A stretch of DNA of 64,000 nt from VRUE01 sp963728835 (GTDB lineage: Bacteria; Actinomycetota; Thermoleophilia; Solirubrobacterales; 70-9). Of this stretch, positions 46,327 to 55,522 are shown piece after piece. The stretch lies in contig CAVSKZ010000002.1 in assembly GCA_963728835.1 (NCBI GenBank), positions 1-64,000 of the forward strand, given 5' to 3'. The notes beneath the pieces are model-generated. The model searched no databases and was not told the DNA's origin. It saw only the letters and a program-made list of their open reading frames with translations. The number at the start of each line of letters is the position of its first letter. Position 1 is the stretch's first letter. The position numbers were made by a program, and so were the translations under genes.

Positions 46327-49300
46327 TCAGCGCTCGGCGGCACTGACAAGGTCGCCGAATCCGTATGCCTCAAGGCGTAGTAGCTCGTCGATCGAGTCGA
46401 GCGCCCTGCGGCGCATGTCCTTGCCATCGGCCTGACTGTAGGTGCGCAGCACCAACTGCCCGACGTGGCGGGCATCGCCTGCCGCGCCCGTCCTGATGTC
46501 GTGCATCTCGTTCTTGTGGGTCGCGATGAAGCGCTCGGAGCAGAGCAAGGCGAGCTCGGCAACGCGATCGGTGCTTTGCTCAAGCGTGAGGAGCAACTGA
46601 GGGAGCGCCTCGGGAAATGCGGGGGAGGAGATCAGCGACCGCAGCAGATCCAACTGCGGATCAAGGTCCCTGCCACGCAACGTCCCCGCTACTTCCGCGG
46701 CGGCGCCTCGTACCTTCTCGTCCTCGTCGTTGAAGAAGCCGACAAGGCGCTCTCTGGCCACCGCTGCATTCGAGGTGGTGGCGGCCCATCCCGCGCAGAC
46801 GGTCGCCGCTCCCCTTCTGACTGCGCGGTCCCTGGCACCCGCCGCTGAATCGAGGAGTGCATCAAGGCCGAGCTCGAGGCCAGCGAATGCAGCGAGCCTG
46901 CCACCTGCATCTCGCACCGTCTCATATTCGGAGCCGAGCATTCGCTCGATCACCGGAGCAGTCAACAACGGATCGTTGCGCCCCGCGTATGCGATCAGCC
47001 GCTCGACCGGGTCCGCTGCCAGCAGGCGGTCGTCGGCCTCAATTAGCACCTCGAAGGCGGCCAGAGCAGCCGCTTGCTCGAATCGAAGTGCGGCCCCGAG
47101 TAGGCGCGCAACCCCCGTACGCACCGCCACCGATGGGTCGGAGGCGAGCTCATTAAGCCGGGGGGCGACGATCGCGCTGCGGTGGCCGTCGACGTCATGA
47201 GCGAGGCACGAGGCGAGGCTTTCGGCCGAAGAGCCGCGCGCCGTGTTCATCCCGTTGTTCCAGGGGTCGCCGCCGTAAAAGGTCCCCCCTGACCGAGCCT
47301 CTGTTTGCCAGGCCTCTCTCTCCGGGTCAGGTGAGTGAAGAGCCCGGTCGAGGAGCAGCTCGATGAGATCGTCGGGAAGCTCCCCCGCGAATTGGCCTCT
47401 GAGTGCCCAGCCGAGCCACCTGTCGTTCTCGGTCCTGCCGAGGGCGGCGATATGTCGTACCAGCTCGAAGAGCGGCTCGGGATCGGCATCGGCCTCCGGG
47501 TCTCCCACTCCCCGCAGCAGAGCATTGGCATAGGCCGGGTGGCTGTTGCCGTCAAGGCCCAAGCCGAGCCGAGCGAAGCGCTCGGGGTCGTGCTTCGCTT
47601 CCTGCTCCAGAACCATCGCGAGCTCCTCTGCGTCGCCGCGCAGTTCGATCCTGTTCGCCCGTTCCCCGGTCGAGTACTTGGCGATTGCGCTGGTCCATTG
47701 CTGATCGGTCATCAGGCGCGCGGAGTCCGCGGGAATCGGAGAGCCGACCACACCGACCCGGATCCCCATCGGTTCGGGCGGCTGCTCACGCTCGAACTTG
47801 CGCTGCAGCTCGCCCAGCCGGCGCTTTCCCTGCTCGCTGAGGCGCTCTTCCGGCAACGCCGTGAGCAGCGTGAAAGACGAGTAGCCGCGACTGTCGCGAC
47901 CCTCCCACTCGGGGGCGAGATCGATTAGAACGGACTCCAGGTAACCGAGTGCGTCGTCGTCAATGTGCGGCGCGATCGCCTCGATCAGCTCGCGAGTCGT
48001 CCACATCGAGCTGTCGGTGTAGCCGCTGTAGAGGCGGTTATCGTCCTGAAGGAGGATTTGCGCCGCCCAGTCCGCATAGTGGGCTCCTGCCCCTCGCAGC
48101 CCTTCGTAGAGGAGCCACTGCGCGGCGTCGTGAGGGTCGGCCTCGAGCAGGTCGAGGTAAGGGCGAAGGGCGCCGGGATCCGCCTCGCCCAAATCCACCA
48201 AAGCGTTCTTCGCGCCGTAGAGGAGTCCGTCGCCGGCGTCGTGGATGTCGGCACGCCAGACCCGAAAGCCGAAGTGGCGATCGCGCTGCGGGCGCCGCCC
48301 CTCTTCGGAGGTGGCCGCCATCGCCGCCAGCAGGTAGGGCAGGAGCGAGCGGAGGAACGGCTCGGGGGCTCGGCGTGAGGACCCCGAGATCAGTTCGAGC
48401 AGAGAGTGATCGCGTTCCTCCATGTCGCGAAGGCGACCGTCGGAATCAAGAGCGAGACTCTCGGGGCGCTCGGCGAAAAAGGCGTGGAGCAGTTCAATCG
48501 CCCACTCTGGCTCAGTCTCGCCGAGGCCGTGCGCGTCGAGCCAGAGCTCGTTCGCGTCGGGGTCGAGACGACCACCCCTGACGGCCTCAAGAAAGAGCTC
48601 GAAGAGCGGGCGGCTGGCATGGAAGTCGGCAAATCGAGAGACCCAGGCCAGCATCGGGGGATATGCGTCCTCGGAGCGGTGCTCGGCCAAAAGGGCGGCA
48701 ACCTCGTCGGGACGCTCCTTGACCGCCGTGAAGAGGATGTCGATTGCCCGTCCGCGCAGCTCCTCGTCCCTGCTTGCTAGCCACTCTGCAAGCTTTCCCT
48801 CGACTGCGAGGCGGTCGAACCACCCCGTCGAACGCATGCTGGCCCATACCCGGGACTCAAAGTCGGTGCCGGCGGTGAGGATCTTCTCGACGGCTTGCCA
48901 CTCCTCGGTGGTTGGCTCGGAGAGCGAGCCGATCAGTCGCAGCACCACGTCCTTAATGTGGAAGCGGATCTCGTCACTGAGAAGGACCGCTTCGAGTTCG
49001 CGGGTAAACCGCGCGTTGTCCTCGTCTCGCAGGTGCGCCAACACCTGGCGGACCTGAGCCCGGCGAAAGAGCTCCTGCTCACCTGCTGCGAGGAACTCGA
49101 CGAGGCCTTCGCCGCGGCGAATCCAGCGGCGGGCGAATGCGTAGTCGAAGAAGGACTCGTGAAAGAACGCCAACCTCTGACCTTCGCGGACGAGGACATG
49201 CTCTGAGACAAGGACATCGGCGTCATCGGTCAAGTTGTCCTCGTCGAGCTCGGCCAGCGGAATAGCAAGGCTCTGATTCGCGCTCATCACGTCGACGACG

Positions 49301-50789
49301 GCGTCAATGACCTCTACGAAGCGTGGCTGGGGCTGGCGATCCTTGCGAACGGCGCGAGCCTTCGCCTCCCAGAAGAGGTCGAAGAGATCCTTGCTGCTCG
49401 TGAATGCCAGCGCCTCTTTCTGCCCTAGTCCCGCCGCCAGGAGGACGAGGTGGAGCGGCGAGGAAAGCGCCTTGAGCTGGCCCGCATCGAGCTCGTCAGC
49501 ATCGACGCCGAGCGCCGCGAGGGCACCGGCGACCTGCTCCTCAGATAGCGGGCCGATCTCGAACTTCTGCGCTCCCCCCTCCCTTTCGACCAGCGCCCGC
49601 AAGCGATTGTCGTTAGCAATGTCGAACTCCCGGCAGGCAAGGAGGACACGCATCTCCGGGAAGGCCGCCGCTTCGCGCAAGAGCTTCGCTACCGCGTCGA
49701 AGCTCGCCGGCATCCGCCCCGAGAGCAAGCTGACCGCATCGAGCTGGTCGACCAGCAAGAGCGATGGGCCCGCGCCGGCGGCTGCGGCCAGGGCCGATGC
49801 GGGTGAGCCTGGCAGGCGGAGCTGCTCTCCGAGTGCGAGAGGGGAGCTGAATGGTGCCAGGCGGTCGAGGCGGAACGCCAGCAGAGGCCAGCCACGGGAG
49901 CCCAACTGCTCGAAGACTTGGAGGAGGACGCCCGTCTTCCCGGCACCGGCGTTGCCAGTCGCAATCAACAGGCGCTCCTCTCCTTCGAGCTTCTCGACGA
50001 GGGCGGCCGCCTCCTCGCGGGCGATCGCGGGCTCGAGCATCTCCGCGGCGACCCCCTCACGCCAGGTGTCGCTGAGTGCGGAGACGGCGCCGCTGAGATC
50101 GCCTCGCTCGGCCAGCGGCTCAAGGCGCAACTCGTAGTCGCTGAGCCGCACGTCGACCTCCTCGGCACTCAGCGGCAGCGCCAGGTTGTTGGAGATCAGG
50201 TCCCCGAGGGCGAGCCAGGCCACTGGGCCTGGAGCACCCTGGAGGAGGACTCCCGCCAAGGCAGAGTTCGTGTCGCGCAGCTCGCGCTCATCCGGCCATC
50301 GGGTGCGAAGGCCACGCAGCACCTCCCAGGCCCGCTGCGGTGAGCCCCAAACCTCCGAGCTCAGGTAGTTGAAATCAGCTTCGATCTCCCTTCCGTCTAG
50401 GAGACCCTCTACGAACATTTTCAGACTCTGGGGCGCGCCGGGCACGGTCGGCGAGCCGCGCCAGCCGCTGGGAGGGCACCGTGGAGACGAAATTGAACTC
50501 GCGGCCGTTCTCAAGATGGTGGGCGGCGGCGGCAAGCACCCCTTCCGTCTCCAGCGCCCGCAGGGTCCAGGAGTTTGCACTGCCGCGCTGGCGCTTGACT
50601 TGGTGAGCCTCGACCGCCCCGCTGCTGCGCGTGAGGAGAAACTCGACTCCTTTTCCGTCATCGCCCGTGGCCTCGACCGTGATCTGCTCGGCGTAGCCGA
50701 AGAGAACCTCGAAGAGGCTGGCGCACGGTCCATGCTCCCTCGTATCGGTTGCCGAACTTCTCCGCCTCTCCACCTCGCCTCGGGCTCAT
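46327..50789 (-). CDS. Avs-like STAND NTPase with N-terminal nuclease-like domain (frameshifted)
   Basis: In the corrected frame this is about 1487 residues. The ATG at 50789 overlaps the stop of the PIN gene (ATGA). N-terminal residues GNRYEGAWTVRQ, LFEVLFGYAEQITVEATGDD, GVEFLL and EAHQVKRQ show a restriction-nuclease-like core (acidic residues, then Q-V-K) similar to Cap4/DUF4297 effectors. A STAND NTPase follows, with Walker A GNAGAGKT and Walker B SLLLVDQLD, then a winged-helix-like FFHESFFDYAFARRW segment. The last 900 residues are helical HEAT-like repeats, the usual sensor part. Single-base insertions near 50715 and 50440 break the N-terminal domain. The role inferred is target sensing followed by nuclease activation in phage defence. 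Confidence 0.75.
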
Positions 50790-51973
50790 GACTTCTCATC
50801 CTCGCGCACCCCTACCCACTTGATCTGACGCGGCCTCGGCCTGCCCCTGGCGCCCTCCACGGGCGGTGGAGGTTCCTCGGGCGCGTCTTCGATTCGCGAG
50901 AGACGCGGTCTCCCGAGGCGCTGCTCATCGGGGATGTACTCGACTTCGAAGACCAGCCGCACGTCGGCGACCCCACTCAGCTGGGCGGTCGTCTCGTCGG
51001 CGGAAATCCAAATGCTCTTGGGGATCCCTTCGTGCCCGTCAAAGCCGGCGGTCGAGACCGTGACGTCGAAGAAGGCGGTGCCCTCAAGCCAGGTCTCGAT
51101 TCCGAACCTGCCTCCGTCAAGGGGGATGGCATCGGCGATCGCGAAACGGCGAAAGTCGTCCACTTCGGCAAGGGTCTCTTCGACCACCTCGCCGGCGTAG
51201 GCCTCGTGATCAACGTCGACACCCACGCTGACTTCGGAGAGGTCGGTGTGGTCGGCGTCATTCTTCGCGACTTCCTTGAGTGACTTCTCCAGCTTTCGCC
51301 CCCAGTCCTCATCGCGGTCGAGCTGGGCGTTGAGCTCCTTCAGCACGTAAAGGGCCGGCTCGAGGACTTGCTTGACGACGGCCGCCAGCGAGGGCACAAC
51401 CGAGACGCGCTCGGAGTCGATCCCGCGCTGGCGCAGGTCGGCGATCAGGTGGTCGTGTAGGCGATCGGCACCGTCGGCCGGGCGGAAGTCTCCGTCCTCG
51501 GTTGCGAGAACGACGGTGTCGCCGTCGCGTGCGATCTCGAGGACCGTGTGCCAGATCAGGGTGTCGCGGTAGCCGAGTCGCCCCGCGTCGTTGAAGGGAC
51601 GGCGGCCTTCGAGGGCGCGCCGAACGAGCTCCTTGTGGCTCACTTCGGGAAAGTCTGGAATCTCACCTCCAGCGTCGCGGATCACTTTTCGCAGGTGCAT
51701 CAGGTAGCCGGGCTGGCTCTCCGCCTCTCCTTCGAGCCCGCCACCGCTCCGCGGACCGCGCATGTTGCGCAGCTCCGCCCGGGCGTCGTTCAGCGCCTTG
51801 ATCTTCTTCGACTCCCGCCTCTCATAGCGATTGACCACCTCGTCGAGCACCACCTGCGGCACGAAAAGTTCGATCGCACCGCGATCGCAGGCAGCGAGAA
51901 GTGCCTGAGCGTCATTGTGAGCCAGGTTCCAGTCATGCTCGACGAGCACGCTCGAGTCGAGGACGATTCGCAC
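50786..51973 (-). CDS. PIN-domain (DUF4935-like) protein coupled to the STAND gene
   Basis: The protein has 395 residues from the GTG at 51973. Residues 1-190 are a PIN nuclease domain: MRIVLDSSVLVEHDWN (first Asp), FVPQVVLDEVVNRYE (Glu), GYRDTLIWHTVLE (Asp) and VVLATEDGDFR (Asp), the DUF4935 type. A coiled segment (LYVLKELNAQLDRDEDWGRK) leads into a C-terminal beta-rich domain of about 150 residues (YAGEVVEETLAEVDDFR through VFEVEYIPDEQ). It ends in a proline-rich basic tail. The stop overlaps the STAND gene start, so both are translated as a unit. An RNase component, or a regulator of the STAND protein, is inferred. The gene is intact. Confidence 0.75.
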   Translation of the reverse strand: MRIVLDSSVLVEHDWNLAHNDAQALLAACDRGAIELFVPQVVLDEVVNRYERRESKKIKALNDARAELRNMRGPRSGGGLEGEAESQPGYLMHLRKVIRDAGGEIPDFPEVSHKELVRRALEGRRPFNDAGRLGYRDTLIWHTVLEIARDGDTVVLATEDGDFRPADGADRLHDHLIADLRQRGIDSERVSVVPSLAAVVKQVLEPALYVLKELNAQLDRDEDWGRKLEKSLKEVAKNDADHTDLSEVSVGVDVDHEAYAGEVVEETLAEVDDFRRFAIADAIPLDGGRFGIETWLEGTAFFDVTVSTAGFDGHEGIPKSIWISADETTAQLSGVADVRLVFEVEYIPDEQRLGRPRLSRIEDAPEEPPPPVEGARGRPRPRQIKWVGVREDEKS

Positions 51974-52088
51974 CCGTCCAGGCTAACCAGAGACGCAGCC
52001 AAGACGAGTCGATGAAGTTACCCATCCCGGTGAGTACCCACAGGTCCTCCAGGCATGACGCCGCGACCGTACTCGCAAACACTGGCGC

Positions 52089-53352
52089 TCACCACTCGTG
52101 GATCCTCGGGGCGTTCTCCCCAGCCCGCTCGACCAAGAACTTGTCGAGCAGCTCACGGGCCCGCTCCAGCTCACCGGGGAGCATGTGGGTGTAGCGCTCG
52201 AGGGTGATGCGGGCAGCGCCGGGCTGATACTCGGGAGTCTTGTGCCCCATGATCTGCGAGGCGACCTTCGGCGAAACGCCAGCGTGGTCGAGCCAGGTTG
52301 CCGCGGTGTGCCGAGCCTCGTGGAGGCCGATGGGTTCCATGCCGAGATCGCGCCAGCGGCGGTGCATCCGCTCTTGGACGTTGCCGAGCGCGATCATGCC
52401 TGACGCGGAGCGCTTGCGCGGTGGACAGACCTTGCCTTTCTTGGGTCTACCTTGTGCCATCCACTCCTTGCGCAGGATCGACCGCAGCGGTGCGACCATC
52501 GGGACGACCCGCCAGGAGCCGCCAGGCTTCCGGCCCTCCTCGTCACCCGCGAGCTCGATCGCTCCGAGGTCGAGGTCGAGGTGGCTCCAGTCGAGGACGC
52601 GGATCTCCTGATGGCGCGCGGTCGCGTAGGCAGCGAGGGCAAAAGGAACCGAGTCGCGCAGTGCGTCCCGCGAGGGCCGGAGCCTGCCGGCCTTTTGCTC
52701 GGCTGGCGTCTGCCGGGCGAGGCCATCGAGGAGGGTGGCGAATTCGGCCGGGGTCGCTACTCGGTCACGGGCCTTCGCGTCAGTCGCCGGCAACCGGACG
52801 CGCTGCGCGGGGTCCTGGTTGACAAGCTCGCGCTCCTGCGCCCAGCGATAGAGAGAACGAAGGGCGTTGACGACGGCGCGGACGCGGGAGCCGGAGAGTC
52901 GCTCGGCCAGGTGGTCGACTAGGGCCTGCACTTCGCCGCGGCGCACATCGCCGAGCCGCTTTCGAGCCAGGTGATCGGGGACGTGAGCGAGGGAGGACTC
53001 CAAGCTTCTCGACTGCACGGCGGCGGTAGCGACGTCGCCACTTGTTGAGCACGACCCCGTCGCGGGCGGCCTGGACGAACTTGCTCCGCGCTTCGCCAAG
53101 GGTCATACCGGAGTCGCGGGAGATGGTTCCTTTCCGCAGCGAGTCCAAGAGATCAGCCCGAGCGTCACGCGCCTCTATCGCGCGATGAAAGCGCTTCGTC
53201 TTCCGCTGTCGTCTCTCGTTCCGGTCCCAGACAACGCCGAAGTAGCTCGGAGTGCAATTGCAACGCTTGCCCTTTGCAAGGGCGCAGCCAAGTTGATGGC
53301 GGCCGTAGACACCTTGGTAGCGGGTCTTGGTGTCAAAGAGCTTCACCGCCAT
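52089..53352 (-). CDS. Tyrosine recombinase, integrase of the conjugative element (frameshifted)
   Basis: This is about 420 residues in the corrected frame. The N-terminus MAVKLFDTKTRYQGVYGRHQ with CALAKGKRCNC is an unusual Cys-containing arm-binding segment. The core-binding domain spans LARKRLGDVRRGEVQALVDH. Catalytic residues are present: Arg in ATARHQEIRVLDW, His and Arg in GLHEARHTAATWL, His in IMGHKTPEY and Tyr in ARITLERYTHML. The frame breaks near 53001, where one extra A separates RRRAV from SLESSLAHVPDHL. Together with the helix-turn-helix gene 7 bp upstream it forms an integration module at one end of the conjugative element. I could not find a tRNA attachment site next to it. Confidence 0.82.
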
Positions 53353-53359
53353 CAGTCGA

Positions 53360-53548
53360 TCACCGCCTGTACTGCGGCTCGACGCCGGCCTCGTGCGCCC
53401 AGCGCGCCAGCTCGCGCGGGCTGTATAGGCGAAGCTGTCCGCAATAGACGCAGCGCAGTTGCGGCTGGACGTGGCGCTGGAAGTGGCTCAGGCTCATCCC
53501 CAATGCCTGTGCGGCTTCTCGTCGGGTCAAGAGGAAGCGGTAGGCCAT
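53360..53548 (-). CDS. Small excisionase-like helix-turn-helix protein
   Basis: The protein has 62 residues: MAYRFLLTRREAAQALGMSL, then SHFQRHVQPQLRCVYCGQLR and LYSPRELARWAHEAG. This is the MerR/Xis-like small winged helix (T-R-R-E-A-A-Q-A-L-G-M-S, then Y-S-P-R-E-L) seen in excisionases and element regulators, with a Cys-x-x-Cys in the wing. The start is the ATG at 53548, which overlaps the stop of a 17-codon leader ORF (TGATG). The integrase gene follows after 7 bp, so both are co-expressed. The probable role is recombination directionality. Confidence 0.75.
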   Translation of the reverse strand: MAYRFLLTRREAAQALGMSLSHFQRHVQPQLRCVYCGQLRLYSPRELARWAHEAGVEPQYRR

Positions 53549-53601
53549 CAGACTCGCGCTTCCTGGGTCGAGGGGTTGGCTTCGATCTTGGCCACGGACA
53601 T
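53548..53601 (-). CDS. 17-residue leader peptide before the excisionase gene
   Basis: The ATG at 53601 has a strong AAGGAGAGCCT ribosome site. The product is MSVAKIEANPSTQEARV, and its stop overlaps the next start as TGATG. The downstream gene has only a weak ribosome site of its own, so translation of this short ORF probably feeds ribosomes to it. Confidence 0.6.
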   Translation of the reverse strand: MSVAKIEANPSTQEARV

Positions 53602-53810
53602 AGGCTCTCCTTGCGGTTGAGACGGCTGGATTTCCCGCGCCCAAAACCCGCGCCGCCAAGCGCTGTGAACGAGAGAAGCGCGATGCCCTGCAAAGCTGCC
53701 CCCAGACCAGATCGACCTTCTGTCTGAAGGCGCGGAAAATCAGCGCGGGAAATCCAGCCGGACGAGCCCGGTAAGCGCCGATCTCATGTTCGCCGTGAGA
53801 GACCACCCGC

Positions 53811-54824
53811 TCAGAGCCCCGGTGGGTGGAGTTGCTGAAAACCGGCCAGGTAGCTGGCCGAGAATGCGCTTTGCGGAATCCAGCCCGGCCCGTGACCGGG
53901 CGCCACAAATCCCGACGTTCCCCAAAAGCGCTTGCCCGGCGGCGTTACGCCCGGCCTGAACTCAATGAAGGTGTGTGCGTCTCCGCCGTAGGGCTTGTCG
54001 AAGATCGTCACCCAACGGCCGGGACCCGGGTTCGCCCAGCCAAGCAGGGCGATCGTGTCCATCGTCGGGTTGCGAAAGCCAGCGACCTGCAGCAGGTGAG
54101 AGACGGCCGATGAGCAGTCGAAGGGGCCGTTTGGCGGCGTCGGCGAGACGCCGTGCGAGCCGCCGTAGACGTAGCGGGTCCGAGGCCGGATCGCACTGAG
54201 GCGATCGGCCTCGGCGATCATCTTGCCGACGGCTTCGTTAGGCGCTACGGCGGCGGCGCAGCCACCGAGGAGGCCGGCGACCTGAACGCTCTGACCTGAA
54301 GAGAAGCGCTTCGCATGGGCGAAGACCTCTTCCACGTACCACTCGGCGTGGTTGTAGGAGAAGATCGCACCATGCCAGTCGCCGGGTGCGCCGGAGACAC
54401 GCAGCAGGTGCGCGGCGGCGAAGATCGCGTCCCAGGGGTTATAGGGATCCTTCTTTCCGTCCCCGTTGCCGTCGACGCCGAAGGCTTCCCAGCTCGAGGG
54501 GAGGAACTGCATCCAGCCGATCGCGCCCGCCGAGGAGGTGCCCATGTTGGTGCCGAAGCCGCTCTCGACCCAATTGATCGCAGCGAGGATCGAAGGGCCC
54601 TTCTCCCCCAATCCAAAGCGACCGGTGGCCTGCACGTAGATCGGTACGAGGCGCTTAGGCGCTTTGGGGCCAAGCCCGCCGACTGCCTCTCCGCTGCCGC
54701 AGCTCGCGCCCCCGCCGAAAAGGACCGCAATGGACATGACGATGGCTATGAGCCCGATCAGCAAGCCGACGGGAAGCCCAATGAGAAGCCCTGGAACCCG
54801 TGGTGTGAGCGAGCCTGCCTCCAT
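53811..54824 (-). CDS. VirB1-like lytic transglycosylase/NlpC-P60 hydrolase
   Basis: The protein has 337 residues. One membrane anchor (PGLLIGLPVGLLIGLIAIVM) is followed by a lytic transglycosylase domain with the catalytic Glu in NWVESGFGTN and the motif SSAGAIGWMQFLPSSW. An NlpC/P60-type peptidase domain comes next, with Cys in FDCSSAVSHLL and His in GGDAHTFIEF. Such two-domain enzymes open the cell wall for conjugation machinery in Gram-positive elements. The following upstream gene (54836-55358) encodes a transfer-type protein and lies 11 bp away. The protein acts outside the membrane. The gene is intact. Confidence 0.85.
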   Translation of the reverse strand: MEAGSLTPRVPGLLIGLPVGLLIGLIAIVMSIAVLFGGGASCGSGEAVGGLGPKAPKRLVPIYVQATGRFGLGEKGPSILAAINWVESGFGTNMGTSSAGAIGWMQFLPSSWEAFGVDGNGDGKKDPYNPWDAIFAAAHLLRVSGAPGDWHGAIFSYNHAEWYVEEVFAHAKRFSSGQSVQVAGLLGGCAAAVAPNEAVGKMIAEADRLSAIRPRTRYVYGGSHGVSPTPPNGPFDCSSAVSHLLQVAGFRNPTMDTIALLGWANPGPGRWVTIFDKPYGGDAHTFIEFRPGVTPPGKRFWGTSGFVAPGHGPGWIPQSAFSASYLAGFQQLHPPGL

Positions 54825-54835
54825 CGGACATCCGC

Positions 54836-55358
54836 TCAGCTCGGAAGGGAGATCGCGACGACGCGCCAGCGCGCTCCGCGGTGCTTGAGGGTAAAGCCGA
54901 CCGAGAACGCAGCGGCGCGATCGTCTTTGAGGATTACGCTGGCACCAAGCACGCTCCGGGAGTGGGCCTTGAAGGAGATCGCCCCGACAGCTGGGCGATG
55001 ACCACGACGACCGGCTGGCACATGTGCCGCTGCTGCGCGTAGGTGATGCTCAACCGCTCCCGTCGCGCCAGACAGCCGTGGCGGTCGGCGAAGGTAGGCC
55101 GCGCGCGCATAGGCGCTTGCAAAACGCTTGGCTAGATGAGTCGCGGAGGCGAGCTCGAGCCGCAGGGATCAGCCCAGCTCGCTCTCCGGCGACGAGGGGA
55201 GCAGAGGCGTGGCCGTGGTGCCGGGCGGTCGCGCATCCAAACAGATAGACGGACGCCCCCAATGCGGTCAGTGCAAGGAGGCGGAGGTGTCCGACAACAT
55301 GCGGCGGTCGCCCGCCGCGGCACCGATGGGGCATGCGATTGTCGTCGAAGACCGCCAT
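54836..55358 (-). CDS. Conjugal-transfer-like membrane protein (frameshifted)
   Basis: The sequence, pieced together from three frames, starts MAVFDDNRMPHRCRGG, has a membrane segment LRLLALTALGASVYLFGCAT, then SSSQAFCKRL with AYARAAYLR. It ends AISFKAHSRSVLGASVILKD, AAFSVGFTLKHRGARWRVVA. The ending has the strand pattern of NTF2-like or TcpC-like transfer proteins (V-x-V-x-hydrophobic, then G-x-R-W-x-V). At least two frame changes lie between 54980 and 55110. It precedes the cell-wall hydrolase gene on the same strand, consistent with a transfer operon. Confidence 0.45.
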
Positions 55359-55522
55359 CTGCGGTCTTCTTGTCAGCCGAATGGCAGAGATCCGTCGGTG
55401 AAGAAATTAGGCCGACGGATTGAGCCTTCTCACTTGACATAGGTGTAAAGCACATGTGTCCAGGCAGCCATCGAGCAGGCGGAAAAGCGCTTTTGGGCCG
55501 CTAGCATCCGATAGGAGGGCCG

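Noticed and set aside
55434..55460. TTGACA upstream of the sigma factor gene as a full promoter.
   Set aside because: The -35 box is good but no acceptable -10 hexamer lies at 16-18 nt, so I do not report it as a feature.
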